Assembly (NCBI GenBank): GCA_015295905.1
Contig: DVEB01000055.1
Coordinates: forward strand, 1 to 62,623
Length of the DNA: 62,623 nucleotides
Direction of reading: 5' to 3'
From: Synechococcales cyanobacterium M55_K2018_004
GTDB taxonomy: Bacteria > Cyanobacteriota > Cyanobacteriia > Elainellales > Elainellaceae
Positions 9,824 to 17,506 of the stretch are shown piece by piece (position 1 is the first letter of the stretch; each line of letters starts with the position of its first letter). The notes below the pieces were generated by a model. That model saw only the letters and a program-made list of their open reading frames with translations, did no database searches and was not told the DNA's origin. Position numbers and translations under genes: made by a program.

Positions 9824-10696
9824 GTGGACAACGCAGGTCTGCCTGAGCAGCCAATTGAATTTAAGAAGGTTTCCCCGCTAGATATTCCCGAAGCCCAGCG
9901 AGATGGCGTGCCTCAGGCGATCGCCCCTGTCTCTCGCTTTAATGGCAAGGTCTGGCGGTTCTGGTTGTTGGGGCTGCTGGGAATGGCGATCGCCCTGTTT
10001 GCTGGAGTCCTCGTCCAACTCTCCCAGACTCCCGTGGCTGATTCCTCTCCCGCCCTTCCCGTCTCTATTGCCCAGTCTCCCTCCCCTCTGCCGCAGCAGG
10101 CCACTCCCCTGCCTCAGCCCACGGTGCCGGCGGACACTCTGCTCGGCCACTTTCCCTACAAAGAAGCCCCCCCGGAAACTCTCCGCCCTGTTTCCCGGGA
10201 TGGACAAGTCAAGCTGAGGGTCGCTGCTGCTGCAAAATTTCAGGAGATGGCACTGGCAGCGCGGCGGGCTGGAGTGTTCTTGGTGCCCATCTCTGGTTTC
10301 CGCTCCCTAGATGACCAAAATTATCTGTTTTTCGAGGTCAAAGCCCAGCAAGGCGCAACCCCACGCGAACGGGCTGAAGTTAGCGCTCCTCCCGGCTACA
10401 GCGAACACCACACCGGCTATGCCATTGATATTGGCGATGGTGGCCGTCCTGCAACGAACCTGCAAGTCGCTTTTGAAACAACCCCCGCCTTTCGCTGGCT
10501 GATGGCCAACGCTGTTCGCTATTCCTTTGAACTCTCCTTCCCCCGCAACAACCCCCAAGGAGTCAGCTACGAACCTTGGCACTGGCGCTTCGTGGGCGAT
10601 CGCGATAGCCTCGAAACCTTCTACCGCGCCCGCCCCCCCTCACCCTCCGCCTCACCTCTCTCGTCTACCCCTCTCACCTCACCCACGGCCCCGTGA
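9824..10696 (+). CDS. VanY-type D-alanyl-D-alanine carboxypeptidase (M15B)
   Basis: A 290-residue peptidoglycan peptidase that trims the terminal D-Ala. After about 40 cytoplasmic residues a single membrane anchor (FWLLGLLGMAIALFAGVLVQL) and a Pro/Ser-rich linker lead to the catalytic domain. There the SxHxxGxAxD zinc motif is S193-E-H195-H-T-G-Y-A-I-D202, and the final Glu and His ligands lie in E250-P-W-H253-W. GTG 9824 is taken as the start because AGGAG precedes it by seven bases; a TTG at 9752 lacks one. Its stop overlaps the start of the next gene by four bases (GTGA), so translation is probably coupled. Confidence 0.88.
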   Translation: MDNAGLPEQPIEFKKVSPLDIPEAQRDGVPQAIAPVSRFNGKVWRFWLLGLLGMAIALFAGVLVQLSQTPVADSSPALPVSIAQSPSPLPQQATPLPQPTVPADTLLGHFPYKEAPPETLRPVSRDGQVKLRVAAAAKFQEMALAARRAGVFLVPISGFRSLDDQNYLFFEVKAQQGATPRERAEVSAPPGYSEHHTGYAIDIGDGGRPATNLQVAFETTPAFRWLMANAVRYSFELSFPRNNPQGVSYEPWHWRFVGDRDSLETFYRARPPSPSASPLSSTPLTSPTAP

Positions 10697-11382
10697 ACCA
10701 AACTGCACTCAACCTCACTGCCATCACTCTCTTCACCCTGGTCATGACCTCGCTGCTAGGGCCGCTGCTGCACATCCCACCCACCGTTCCAGCGATCGCC
10801 GTGGCCGTGGTTATGGGACTGGGCACCCTAGACACCTTCGCATGGCAGGGCCAGGGGAGCAACTTACTGTTGGACTGGGTTGCCGGGTTTTCTCCAGAAC
10901 ACCGCGATCGCATCATCCGCCACGAAGCCGGACACTTTCTGGTCGCTTACCTGCTCAACATTCCCGTAACGGGCTACACTCTCAGCGCCTGGGAAAGCGT
11001 TCGCCAAGGACAACCGGGGTTGGGTGGGGTGACCTTCGACACTACGGAACTGGAAACGGAACTAGCTCAGGGTAACCTTTCACCACAACTAGTTGATCGC
11101 TTTTGCACGGTGTGGATGGCCGGCATCGCGGCTGAGACCATGATTTACGGCAGTGCCGAGGGGGGAGCGGACGACCGCCAGAAGCTACAGATGTTATGGG
11201 CTAGTTTGAGGCGATCGCCCAGTGAAAGCGATCTGAAAACTCGGCTGTCGATCCTGCGGGCGAAAACTCTGCTCGAACAGAACCAGGATGCCTACAACAC
11301 GCTGGTGGCAGCCCTAAAACGACGTGCTTCCCCAGAGGAATGCCGCCAACTCCTAGCCTCACGTGAATCCGAGATCAGCTAA
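10693..11382 (+). CDS. Membrane-bound M41-like zinc protease without AAA domain
   Basis: A 229-residue protein with one or two N-terminal membrane helices and an FtsH-type protease core. The zinc motif is H77-E-A-G-H81 and a candidate third ligand is Asp160 or Asp161 (in GGADDRQKL), close to the FtsH spacing. There is no Walker A/B ATPase module, so it cannot unfold substrates by itself. It starts with GTG overlapping the VanY stop. The last residues (SRESEIS) and the TAA stop are encoded by a remnant of repeat family A, so the C-terminus is probably not ancestral. Similar AAA-less proteins occur across cyanobacteria; their job is not known to me. Confidence 0.78.
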   Translation: MNQTALNLTAITLFTLVMTSLLGPLLHIPPTVPAIAVAVVMGLGTLDTFAWQGQGSNLLLDWVAGFSPEHRDRIIRHEAGHFLVAYLLNIPVTGYTLSAWESVRQGQPGLGGVTFDTTELETELAQGNLSPQLVDRFCTVWMAGIAAETMIYGSAEGGADDRQKLQMLWASLRRSPSESDLKTRLSILRAKTLLEQNQDAYNTLVAALKRRASPEECRQLLASRESEIS

Positions 11383-11411
11383 AAAAAACCCGCTTCACCT
11401 AAACTGATGTT
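11360..11411. repeat. Internally deleted family A element overlapping a gene end
   Basis: The left terminus ACGTGAATCCGAGATCAGCT is followed after a short A-run by the right terminus ACCCGCTTCACCTAAACTGA and TGTT. Both hairpins are missing. The left terminus is read as coding sequence for the end of the M41-like protein. Confidence 0.65.
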
Positions 11412-11632
11412 CATCAAGCTTGACAAAAGTCGGACAACATATTTTTTTGTGCTTCTCAATACAAATCCTAAGAAAGCATTACGAATTAAGAGTCCACCCC
11501 AACCTTCTGACATTCTTGGTAAAGGATAAATTGAGGTCAGCACCATAAAGACCTTAACTATAGATCACCTTAAATATCGTGTAGAGCGTCAGACCTAGCT
11601 TCTAAGGTGCTGGCGCTTTACTGTGTTGATTG
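11412..11632. other. AT-rich non-coding stretch
   Basis: No coding region or RNA gene is visible. The stretch is richer in A and T than its surroundings and leads into the B and A repeats. Confidence 0.4.
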
Positions 11633-11735
11633 GCCCACTAGTGTTGATCACCCTGTACAGATCTACACACAACACCTCGCTGTGCGGGGTTTCCCACAAA
11701 ACGTGTTTTACATCATGAGCGCCTAGCGTCATATT
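11633..11735. repeat. Family B palindromic element, degenerate
   Basis: The core hairpin arms (AACACCTCGCTGTGCGGGG with GTTTCCCACAAAACGTGTT) and the trailing ACATCATGAGCGCCTAGCGTCAT match family B, but the left end is poorly conserved. It abuts the family A copy that follows. Confidence 0.55.
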
Positions 11736-11736
11736 A

Positions 11737-11860
11737 AACGTGAGTTCGAGATAAGCTGAAACCCTCGAGGTCTCCTGCGCACCGCGCATGGAACATTCAG
11801 AGTTTGAGAGCATCGGGCAATGCGCGGTGCCCTCAAACCCGCTTCATCTAAGCCGACGTT
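11737..11860. repeat. Family A element, degenerate
   Basis: Both termini are recognisable (AACGTGAGTTCGAGATAAGC and CGCTTCATCTAAGCCGACGTT), but the two internal hairpins have diverged so that they pair only in part. It immediately follows a family B copy. Confidence 0.7.
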
Positions 11861-11944
11861 AGCACTACTAGTCCAAAATCCAACTGAAACCTACAGGCCC
11901 GATCTGTCGTCATAGAGCAGGTTGCAATCGGGTGTACCTGAAAA

Positions 11945-12526
11945 ATGAGACGAATAAAGCGGATCGAATCGGTTTTAGTCGCCAGAATTGGGGGGGCGAT
12001 CGCCCTCTGGAGTGCAGTTGCATGTTTCACCATGCCCGGTCAATTGGCTCAGGCGGCTGAGCGAGTGGTGTTGCGCTATGGCCCATTGCAGCGATCGCTC
12101 ACCGTGCAGGAGCTATCAGAATTTGCGAGGACTGGTGAGATCTCTCCTAGCTTGCAGTCCTATCTCAACCGGACCCAGAGCAATCCAGAGGATCTGCGTC
12201 GTCTACTGAACCGACAAGCTGAGGTTCATGGTGCAATGCTTGATCGCCTACTGAGAACCCCCCTAGGCGACCTCGCACTTGACCGCGTCAGCCGAGGAAT
12301 TCACACGCGCTCTCGTCGAGCTGACCGGCAGGCAATGCGCTCTGCCCTGATCCTCTCTGCCACTGACGACAATCGCATCAGTTTGATTGAGGTGTTGGAG
12401 AATTATCCGACTCGCGAAGTCTATCTAGATGGTGAGGAAATCAGCAATACAGTACAGGAAATCAGCAAACTGCAACAGCAAATCCGTCGAATTGGGGACT
12501 TGCTTGAGCAGTTGCCTGGCTTTTAA
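11945..12526 (+). CDS. DUF1400-type exported protein
   Basis: A 193-residue protein with a signal peptide (about residues 1-38, ending near AQAAE). The domain that follows (RVVLRYGPLQRSLTVQELSEFARTGE, then SPSLQSYLNRTQSNPEDLRRLLNR) is the cyanobacterial DUF1400 domain. That domain usually sits in front of an alpha/beta hydrolase; here it stands alone and the protein ends in a coiled-coil-like helix (EISKLQQQIRRIGDLLEQL). Function is unknown, and the location is probably the periplasm. Confidence 0.75.
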   Translation: MRRIKRIESVLVARIGGAIALWSAVACFTMPGQLAQAAERVVLRYGPLQRSLTVQELSEFARTGEISPSLQSYLNRTQSNPEDLRRLLNRQAEVHGAMLDRLLRTPLGDLALDRVSRGIHTRSRRADRQAMRSALILSATDDNRISLIEVLENYPTREVYLDGEEISNTVQEISKLQQQIRRIGDLLEQLPGF

Positions 12527-12580
12527 TGGTCTTTAAAGTGAATTCGCTGCCACTCAAGTGTTGAGTACTGCTGTAACGCG

Positions 12581-13423
12581 CTAGTTCTTAGGCATTGCTT
12601 GAGCCGTGATAATAGCCACAGCAGCAGGCTGAGAAGCAGGTTGAGCAGCAGCAGGCTGAGAAGCAGGCTGAGCAGCAGCAGGCTGCTGAGGCACACCCCC
12701 TTCACCCACAGCCGTCACCACGCGCACCCCATTCTGTTCCAGCACGACTTCAGGCGCAAGACCCCTCATATCAATACTGCGAACAATCACCTGACCATTG
12801 GACAGTGCTTGCCCCGCCCGAACATAACGAGTACTCGGTTCATTAGGGGCTTGAACAATTGCGTGGGGAACACTCCCAATCTGGATCACACCCAACACTT
12901 TCACAGCACGAGCCAGATCAGTAGGCGGCGGCGGCGGGGGAACAGGGCGGTTGGGAACCAGCGTAGGAATAGGAGCTAATTGACCATTGCCCTGGGGACG
13001 TTGCGCTTGGGTTCCTGCGTTCGGTTGGGGTTGAGAACCACCCTGCACCCCAGGAACACTCCCTGTAGCCCCAGGACTAACTGTAGGAGTGGTCTGGGGA
13101 GCCTGTACCACTACTGGACTGGTAGGCACTAGCGAAAAGGGATCAGGACGGTTCCGACGAATTTCTTGCAACCTAGCATTGGGATCGGTGGAACTAATTA
13201 ATTCGGGAGGCAACGTTCCCTGTGGAGGGGCAGGGGGCGTTGCCTGGGCAGTGGGGGCATCATTAGGCTGTTCTGCGGCAGGTGTGCCCTCAGTCGGAGC
13301 GGGGATAGGAACTTCCGTTGTTTGATTAACAGCCTGGTCAGTGCCAGGGCCAGTTGCACAACCCCCTAACCCCAGGATCACAACTCCAGCGATCGCAAAC
13401 CAAGTATTTTGGCGCATCCCCAT
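12581..13423 (-). CDS. Pro/Gln/Ala-rich lipoprotein with a PilP-like segment
   Basis: A 280-residue secreted protein with a lipobox (VILGLGGC, acylated Cys near residue 21). A disordered Pro/Thr/Gln linker follows. A compact region then contains RRNRPDPFSLVP and, further on, VLGVIQIGSVPHAIVQAPNEPS...YVRAGQALSNGQVIVRSID. The order RxDPF followed by a short beta-domain recalls type IV pilus assembly protein PilP, so a role near the pilus secretin is possible, but this is inference. The C-terminus is a repeat of AAQPASQPA units encoded by a GC-rich tandem repeat. No pilus genes are adjacent. Confidence 0.7.
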   Translation of the reverse strand: MGMRQNTWFAIAGVVILGLGGCATGPGTDQAVNQTTEVPIPAPTEGTPAAEQPNDAPTAQATPPAPPQGTLPPELISSTDPNARLQEIRRNRPDPFSLVPTSPVVVQAPQTTPTVSPGATGSVPGVQGGSQPQPNAGTQAQRPQGNGQLAPIPTLVPNRPVPPPPPPTDLARAVKVLGVIQIGSVPHAIVQAPNEPSTRYVRAGQALSNGQVIVRSIDMRGLAPEVVLEQNGVRVVTAVGEGGVPQQPAAAQPASQPAAAQPASQPAAVAIITAQAMPKN

Positions 13424-13862
13424 ATCCCCACTCCTGTTCCAGAAAAAGGAAGTTTACCCACTACGATAATGCAAAATTCAACAAATGTAGCGACTTCTCT
13501 GATAGAAAACTGTCCATAAAAATTGCCTCTGCAAAAGTAGGTTAACGTTCAAGTGAGAACCCGTTATTTTCCAGAAAGCTTCCTTCTCTGCTGCTGCCAA
13601 ATCGGTTTTTGATCCTCCTAAGAGTTTAGACAAAACTCAGTTGCTCGAGTGCTCAAAATCCTTAGTGGTTCTAGGGAGCCACAGTTTCCTATACAAGCAA
13701 ATAGGGACAAGGATTCTCAACCTTCCAAACAATGGCAAACTCCTTCACACCCTCAAGCAAGCATTCATGCAGGCAGTTTGGCGACTATAGCGCTGTGCGC
13801 GTTGATCAAGCACAGTCCTGTAGCCAGCGAAGCGCGCTCCCCTATCTCGTTTGTAGGGAGCA
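13424..13862. other. Gene-free stretch
   Basis: Upstream region of the lipoprotein gene, with no coding region I can support. Frames open toward the family D repeat are low in protein character. Confidence 0.4.
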
Positions 13863-13974
13863 TGTCACCTTTGCAGGCTCTCATCCCCCAGTCCCTGCTC
13901 CCAAGTTGGGATCAGGAGAGCCGAGCATCTCAAAGTCTCTCTCCCAGCTTGAGAGAGGGATGTAGGGTGAGGGC
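13863..13974. repeat. Family D repeat
   Basis: The phrase CACCTTTGCAGGCTCTCATC begins a unit with two copies of CTCCCAAGTTGGGA/CTCCCAGCTTGAGAG palindromes separated by GAGCATCTCAAAGTCTCT. The same layout occurs at 26311-26418 (opposite orientation) and 31619-31712. No open frame is conserved among the three. Confidence 0.7.
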
Positions 13975-14132
13975 AAAGGCGACATCCCCCCTTCTGTACC
14001 TTAATAAGGCGACACACTGCTACAGACAAAAGTTGGAAGGCTTTACCCAAAAACCTGGCCCCTTTAGCACAAATTCCATAGTCAGCAGTTGAAGCGCTCA
14101 ACCGCTGGTCGTTCCTACGCTGTGAGCGGCCA

Positions 14133-14726
14133 TCATCGGTTTGGTCGTTGAGCCGCCTGAACAGGTAAGGAAAAGGGGATTCTAGAGGTAGGCTGAGTAT
14201 CGCTGACACTTCCCTGAATCGTGCGAGTCGTGCCCTGCACCAACAGCGTTAGCGTGTAGGGAATGGGTTGATTCCCAGGGTTGCAACGGGTATAGAGGTT
14301 GACCTCAATGCGGTATTGCCCACGCGGAGCCTGTCCTGGTGGCCAAAAGATATTCTCAATTGGGCTGCTGTTCGGTTCGCTACAGCCTGCGTTTGCGTCT
14401 ACGTCTAGCTGACCGCGCGAAGGGACAGCACGGTTGAAGTAAGCAACAGTATCTCCAGCAGGGTCAATGACCGCCAAATCGAGGTCATCAGTCGTTGTCC
14501 AGCGCAGTGTGACCTGAATATCTCCTGTGCCCAGGGTTTGCGTGCGGGTTTGCTGGACAGTATAGGTTGGGCTAGGACAGAGCACGCCCAGATCAATCAA
14601 TCGACCGGCTGAGTTGATCATGAAACACCCCTGCCGCTCCTGGGCAAGGGTAGGAGACTGGCCTTCAAGCGTCAGAGGCAACAGCAGCGAGGAGGCAAGG
14701 AGCGCGGAACGCAACAGCTTAGACAT
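14133..14726 (-). CDS. Exported DUF2135-like protein
   Basis: A 197-residue protein with a signal peptide (SALLASSLLLPLTLEG, cleavage near LAQ). One beta-sandwich domain follows, with the DUF2135/YfaP signature: VTLRWTTTDDLDLAVIDPAG, then FNRAVPSRGQLDVDANAGC and ENIFWPPGQAPRGQYRIEVN. The Asp and Asn residues in these loops would suit calcium binding. Four Cys residues may form disulfides in the periplasm. ATG 14726 is chosen because it gives a clean signal peptide; longer in-frame extensions do not. Role unknown. Confidence 0.75.
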   Translation of the reverse strand: MSKLLRSALLASSLLLPLTLEGQSPTLAQERQGCFMINSAGRLIDLGVLCPSPTYTVQQTRTQTLGTGDIQVTLRWTTTDDLDLAVIDPAGDTVAYFNRAVPSRGQLDVDANAGCSEPNSSPIENIFWPPGQAPRGQYRIEVNLYTRCNPGNQPIPYTLTLLVQGTTRTIQGSVSDTQPTSRIPFSLPVQAAQRPNR

Positions 14727-14844
14727 AGAATTGATTGGTTCGTCAATGGGTGAAGGCGAGACTCCCAACCGACGGGAGCAAGGTTGGCGTTTTGAACCTG
14801 AGCAGGCGGCTCTTCTGGGCTTTACGCATAACGAGTTTATGCAT

Positions 14845-14910
14845 AACGTCAGTTCTGGGTGAGAGGGTTTTGGGGCACCGCACATGGCGCAGTGCTTCAA
14901 AACCCTTGAT
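14845..14910. repeat. Family A element, truncated
   Basis: AACGTCAGTTCTGGGTGAG is followed by the first hairpin (AGGGTTTTGGGGCACCGCAC paired with GTGCTTCAAAACCCTT). The second hairpin and the opposite end are missing. Confidence 0.75.
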
Positions 14911-15530
14911 TTTACACAGGGCCACTACGTAACCCCACACAATCAAAACGAGCCAAGAGTGAAGAACTGCATTGCTTAAGACTTGCACTACTTAGGAAGA
15001 GAATGCCCCTTTTCCGACAGAAATTCATCAAGCGCTACATAATTTCGCGGTAGAAGACAGCCCCGATCGCCCCAATTCACCTAGTCAACTTACGCAAACG
15101 AGAAGTGCCAGCAATTCTCTAGAAGCGTTTGGGCTGCCAAGGCATCTCCCTCCTGCCAACAAAAATTAAGCTGGTTAGATGATTTGCTCAGAAGTTGACT
15201 AATCTGAAACAGTATAAAAACATCTGGAGATATCTTAGCCCTTTGGCTCAGACCTCAGGTGTCGTGTGAGCTAGCGTAGATAAATTTACATACAAAATCT
15301 GCTGAAAACAGGTACGAAATTCCAATTTTGGCGCTATGCTATGGGGCAGATTTAAAAATATCCTGATTTTCAAACTGAGTGCTCTGAAAAAAATCGTGTT
15401 CTACAAAAATCGCGTTGAGAAGCCTGTAACTCTGTAAGGGGGGTCTTAGAAAGGGGGGTTAGGCGTATTTAGGGTTATCCTTTCCTAGGCTGCTGTTTTG
15501 GAGGCAGGGGGGCATTGTCGGCTACCCGAT
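14911..15530. other. Gene-free stretch
   Basis: About 620 bases with no credible coding region. Near 15437-15472 a G-rich phrase, AAGGGGGGTC and AAAGGGGGGTT, is repeated. Confidence 0.45.
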
Positions 15531-15602
15531 ATGTCCTTCAAATATGTCCTTCAAATGTGTCCTGCAAAAAATGTGTCCTGCAAAAAGTGCGTCCTGCAAA
15601 AT
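15531..15602. repeat. Short tandem repeat, about 13-16 bp unit, five copies
   Basis: Two identical units ATGTCCTTCAAAT are followed by three longer variants of the form GTGTCCTGCAAAAA. It lies about 90 bases upstream of a beta-barrel gene, where it could affect the leader. Confidence 0.75.
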
Positions 15603-15692
15603 TGTTCAGTGAAGTTGTTAGGCAAAGTTGTTCAAGTCGTGTAGATGAATTGCCGGTGACAGGTTTAGCGTAAGGAGTGTTGAGGAGTTGCC

Positions 15693-16250
15693 ATGATGAA
15701 TAGCCTGAGTACAGTACAAAATCGTCTTTTGCATACAGGAGCGACCCTGCTGGGAGGTCTGTTGCTGGCACTTGGTGTCAATTTGCTAACCACGGAGCAA
15801 GCTTCAGCCCAGGCCGCCTATGGAAGTTATGTGGGGATTGGGGGGGCTTTCGGTCTCAGCAGCGGCGACGATGCTGCCGGAGAAGACAGTAGTTCTGGGG
15901 TCGTGCTGGCCTTCCGCTATCGCATTCTAGAGGCTCCTATCTCATTGCGGGCACAAGCATTAATTGGCAATGGGGTTGCCTTAGTGCCCACGATTTCCTA
16001 CGACATCCCCCTGAACTGGCAAACTGACCTCTACGTGGGGGCTGGTATTTCCCTACCCTTGGGATCAGACACTGACCGCCCCACCCCTGTCGGCAATCAG
16101 ACAGCCTTCGTCTTGCAACCCGGCGTTGATTACAGTTTCCCCTTTAGCGACTTGGTGCTGTTTGGCAACGCCATTATTGCCTTCGATGCTTACGAAGTGG
16201 GTGGAGATACTGCTTTCTCGCTCCAGGGTGGATTGGGTCTGCGCTTCTGA
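15693..16250 (+). CDS. Small outer-membrane beta-barrel-like protein
   Basis: A 185-residue protein with a signal peptide (residues 1-40, ending ASAQA). The rest has alternating hydrophobic strands with Gly-rich turns (AYGSYVGIGGAFGLSSGD, QTDLYVGAGISLPLGSD) and ends in Phe (LQGGLGLRF), as outer-membrane barrels do. About eight strands would fit. GAGGAG lies five bases upstream of the ATG. No family name is evident. It ends five bases before the convergent SDR gene. Confidence 0.75.
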   Translation: MMNSLSTVQNRLLHTGATLLGGLLLALGVNLLTTEQASAQAAYGSYVGIGGAFGLSSGDDAAGEDSSSGVVLAFRYRILEAPISLRAQALIGNGVALVPTISYDIPLNWQTDLYVGAGISLPLGSDTDRPTPVGNQTAFVLQPGVDYSFPFSDLVLFGNAIIAFDAYEVGGDTAFSLQGGLGLRF

Positions 16251-16255
16251 TGCGC

Positions 16256-17035
16256 TTACCCAATTGGATGGCGGTTCACCATCGTTGTGCTGGCTTGGTC
16301 AACAGGCATGAGGATGACATTGTTAATGTTGACATGGGCAGGGCGAGTGGCGCAGAAAACGACAACATCGGCTATGTCTTCTGCTGTCAGAGGGGTGAGT
16401 CCCCGGTAAACCTGGGCAGCGCGATCGCCATCGCCATGAAACCGTACTGCACTGAATTCTGTCTCCACCAAGCCCGGATCCACTGAACTGACGCGGATGG
16501 CAGTCCCCAGTAGATCGAGCTTTAACCCTTCTGAGAGGGCACGAACAGCGGCTTTGCTGGCGCAGTACACATTGCCGCCGGGGTAGGTCTGGTGTCCAGC
16601 GATAGACCCGATGTTAATAATATGGCCACGGTTGCGCTGCACCATGCCAGGGAGGATGGCCCGTGTGACGTAGAGCAAGCCCTTGATATTGGTGTCAAGC
16701 ATTTCCTCCCAGTCTTGCACGAGGCCTTCGTGTAGTTTGTCAAGGCCACGGCTGAGACCGGCATTGTTCACCAGAATATCGATTGCCTGCCAGTCATCAG
16801 GTAAAGTTGCCAGGACAGATTCGACCTGAGTGCGATCGCGCACATCCAGCGCTGCCACCTGCACCTCAACAGCAAATTTTTCAGTCAGTTTCCTGGCCAA
16901 GGTCTCTAATCGGTTGAGCCGTCGAGCCGTAAGAATCAACCGGGCACCCTGCTCAGCAAACCGATGAGCACAGGCTTCACCGATGCCGCTACTGGCTCCG
17001 GTAATCAAAACAATCTGGTTGTTAAGGGAAGGCAT
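16256..17035 (-). CDS. Short-chain dehydrogenase/reductase
   Basis: A 259-residue classical SDR. The cofactor motif TGASSGIGEA is close to the N-terminus, an Arg in the following loop (TARRLNRLE) favours NADP, and NNAGLSRG, the catalytic Ser region (INIGSIAG) and YCASKAAV are all present. It is similar to the YdfG/serine 3-dehydrogenase group that acts on small hydroxy acids, but the substrate cannot be read from sequence. ATG 17035 is preferred over GTG 17056. It is convergent with the barrel gene. Confidence 0.9.
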   Translation of the reverse strand: MPSLNNQIVLITGASSGIGEACAHRFAEQGARLILTARRLNRLETLARKLTEKFAVEVQVAALDVRDRTQVESVLATLPDDWQAIDILVNNAGLSRGLDKLHEGLVQDWEEMLDTNIKGLLYVTRAILPGMVQRNRGHIINIGSIAGHQTYPGGNVYCASKAAVRALSEGLKLDLLGTAIRVSSVDPGLVETEFSAVRFHGDGDRAAQVYRGLTPLTAEDIADVVVFCATRPAHVNINNVILMPVDQASTTMVNRHPIG

Positions 17036-17096
17036 GGGCAGAATAGAAAGCGACACTAGGATTCAACTCAAAGTCTATAGCACTCGCAGGATTGGT

Positions 17097-17199
17097 TATG
17101 GCGCTACACGCTCATGCTGTCCAAGACGTTTTGTGAGAAACCTCGCTGCGCGAGGTTTCTCACAAAAACGTTGTCCTAACCAATGCGTGTAGCGCCATA
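17097..17199. repeat. Family B palindromic element, best copy
   Basis: TATGGCGCTAC at the left end is mirrored by GTAGCGCCATA at the right end. The centre is a strong hairpin, AGAAACCTCGCTGCGCGAGG flanked by ACGTTTTGTG and CACAAAAACGT. A TA dinucleotide at each end would fit a TA-targeting transposase. Confidence 0.85.
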
Positions 17200-17339
17200 G
17201 GACGGGGCAGACGGAGGGAAACTTCAGCATCTTGCGAGAGATTGCACAGATGGTCACAATCGTATGCAATAATTTAATGCTCAAGCCATTATTAAGGTTT
17301 GCGATCGCCAAGTTGTCCCATTGAACCAAACGCAAGACT

Positions 17340-17422
17340 GGGGGTGTGGCGGAATGGTAGACGCTACGGACTTAAAATCCGTTGACCGCAAGGTCGTGAG
17401 GGTTCAAGTCCCTCCACCCCCA
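17340..17422 (+). tRNA. trnL-UAA: tRNA-Leu (anticodon UAA), without intron
   Basis: An 83-base tRNA with a seven-pair acceptor stem (GGGGGTG with CACCCCC), discriminator A, no encoded CCA, the leucine D-arm (TGGCGGAATGGTAGACGC), anticodon arm ACGGACTTAAAATCCGT with anticodon TAA, a long variable arm (TGACCGCAAGGTCGT) and a standard T-arm (GGGTTCAAGTCCC). The anticodon loop is continuous, so the group I intron found in this gene in many cyanobacteria is absent. Confidence 0.97.
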
Positions 17423-17438
17423 TCACCAAAATCTGCAG

Positions 17439-17470
17439 CGAAGGGCGCTCCAGCAGTGCCCTTCGTTGTC
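17439..17470 (+). terminator. Hairpin downstream of tRNA-Leu
   Basis: CGAAGGGC (17439-17446) pairs with GCCCTTCG (17458-17465), followed by TTGTC. It lies 17 bases after the tRNA and is a likely terminator or processing stop. Confidence 0.6.
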
Positions 17471-17506
17471 TGGTCATCAGTTTGGTCTGCACTCTAGTCA
17501 CTCGGC

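Noticed and set aside
17097-17199. Palindromes considered as a CRISPR repeat
   Set aside because: The repeats are dispersed singly across the window with no regular spacers and no cas genes.
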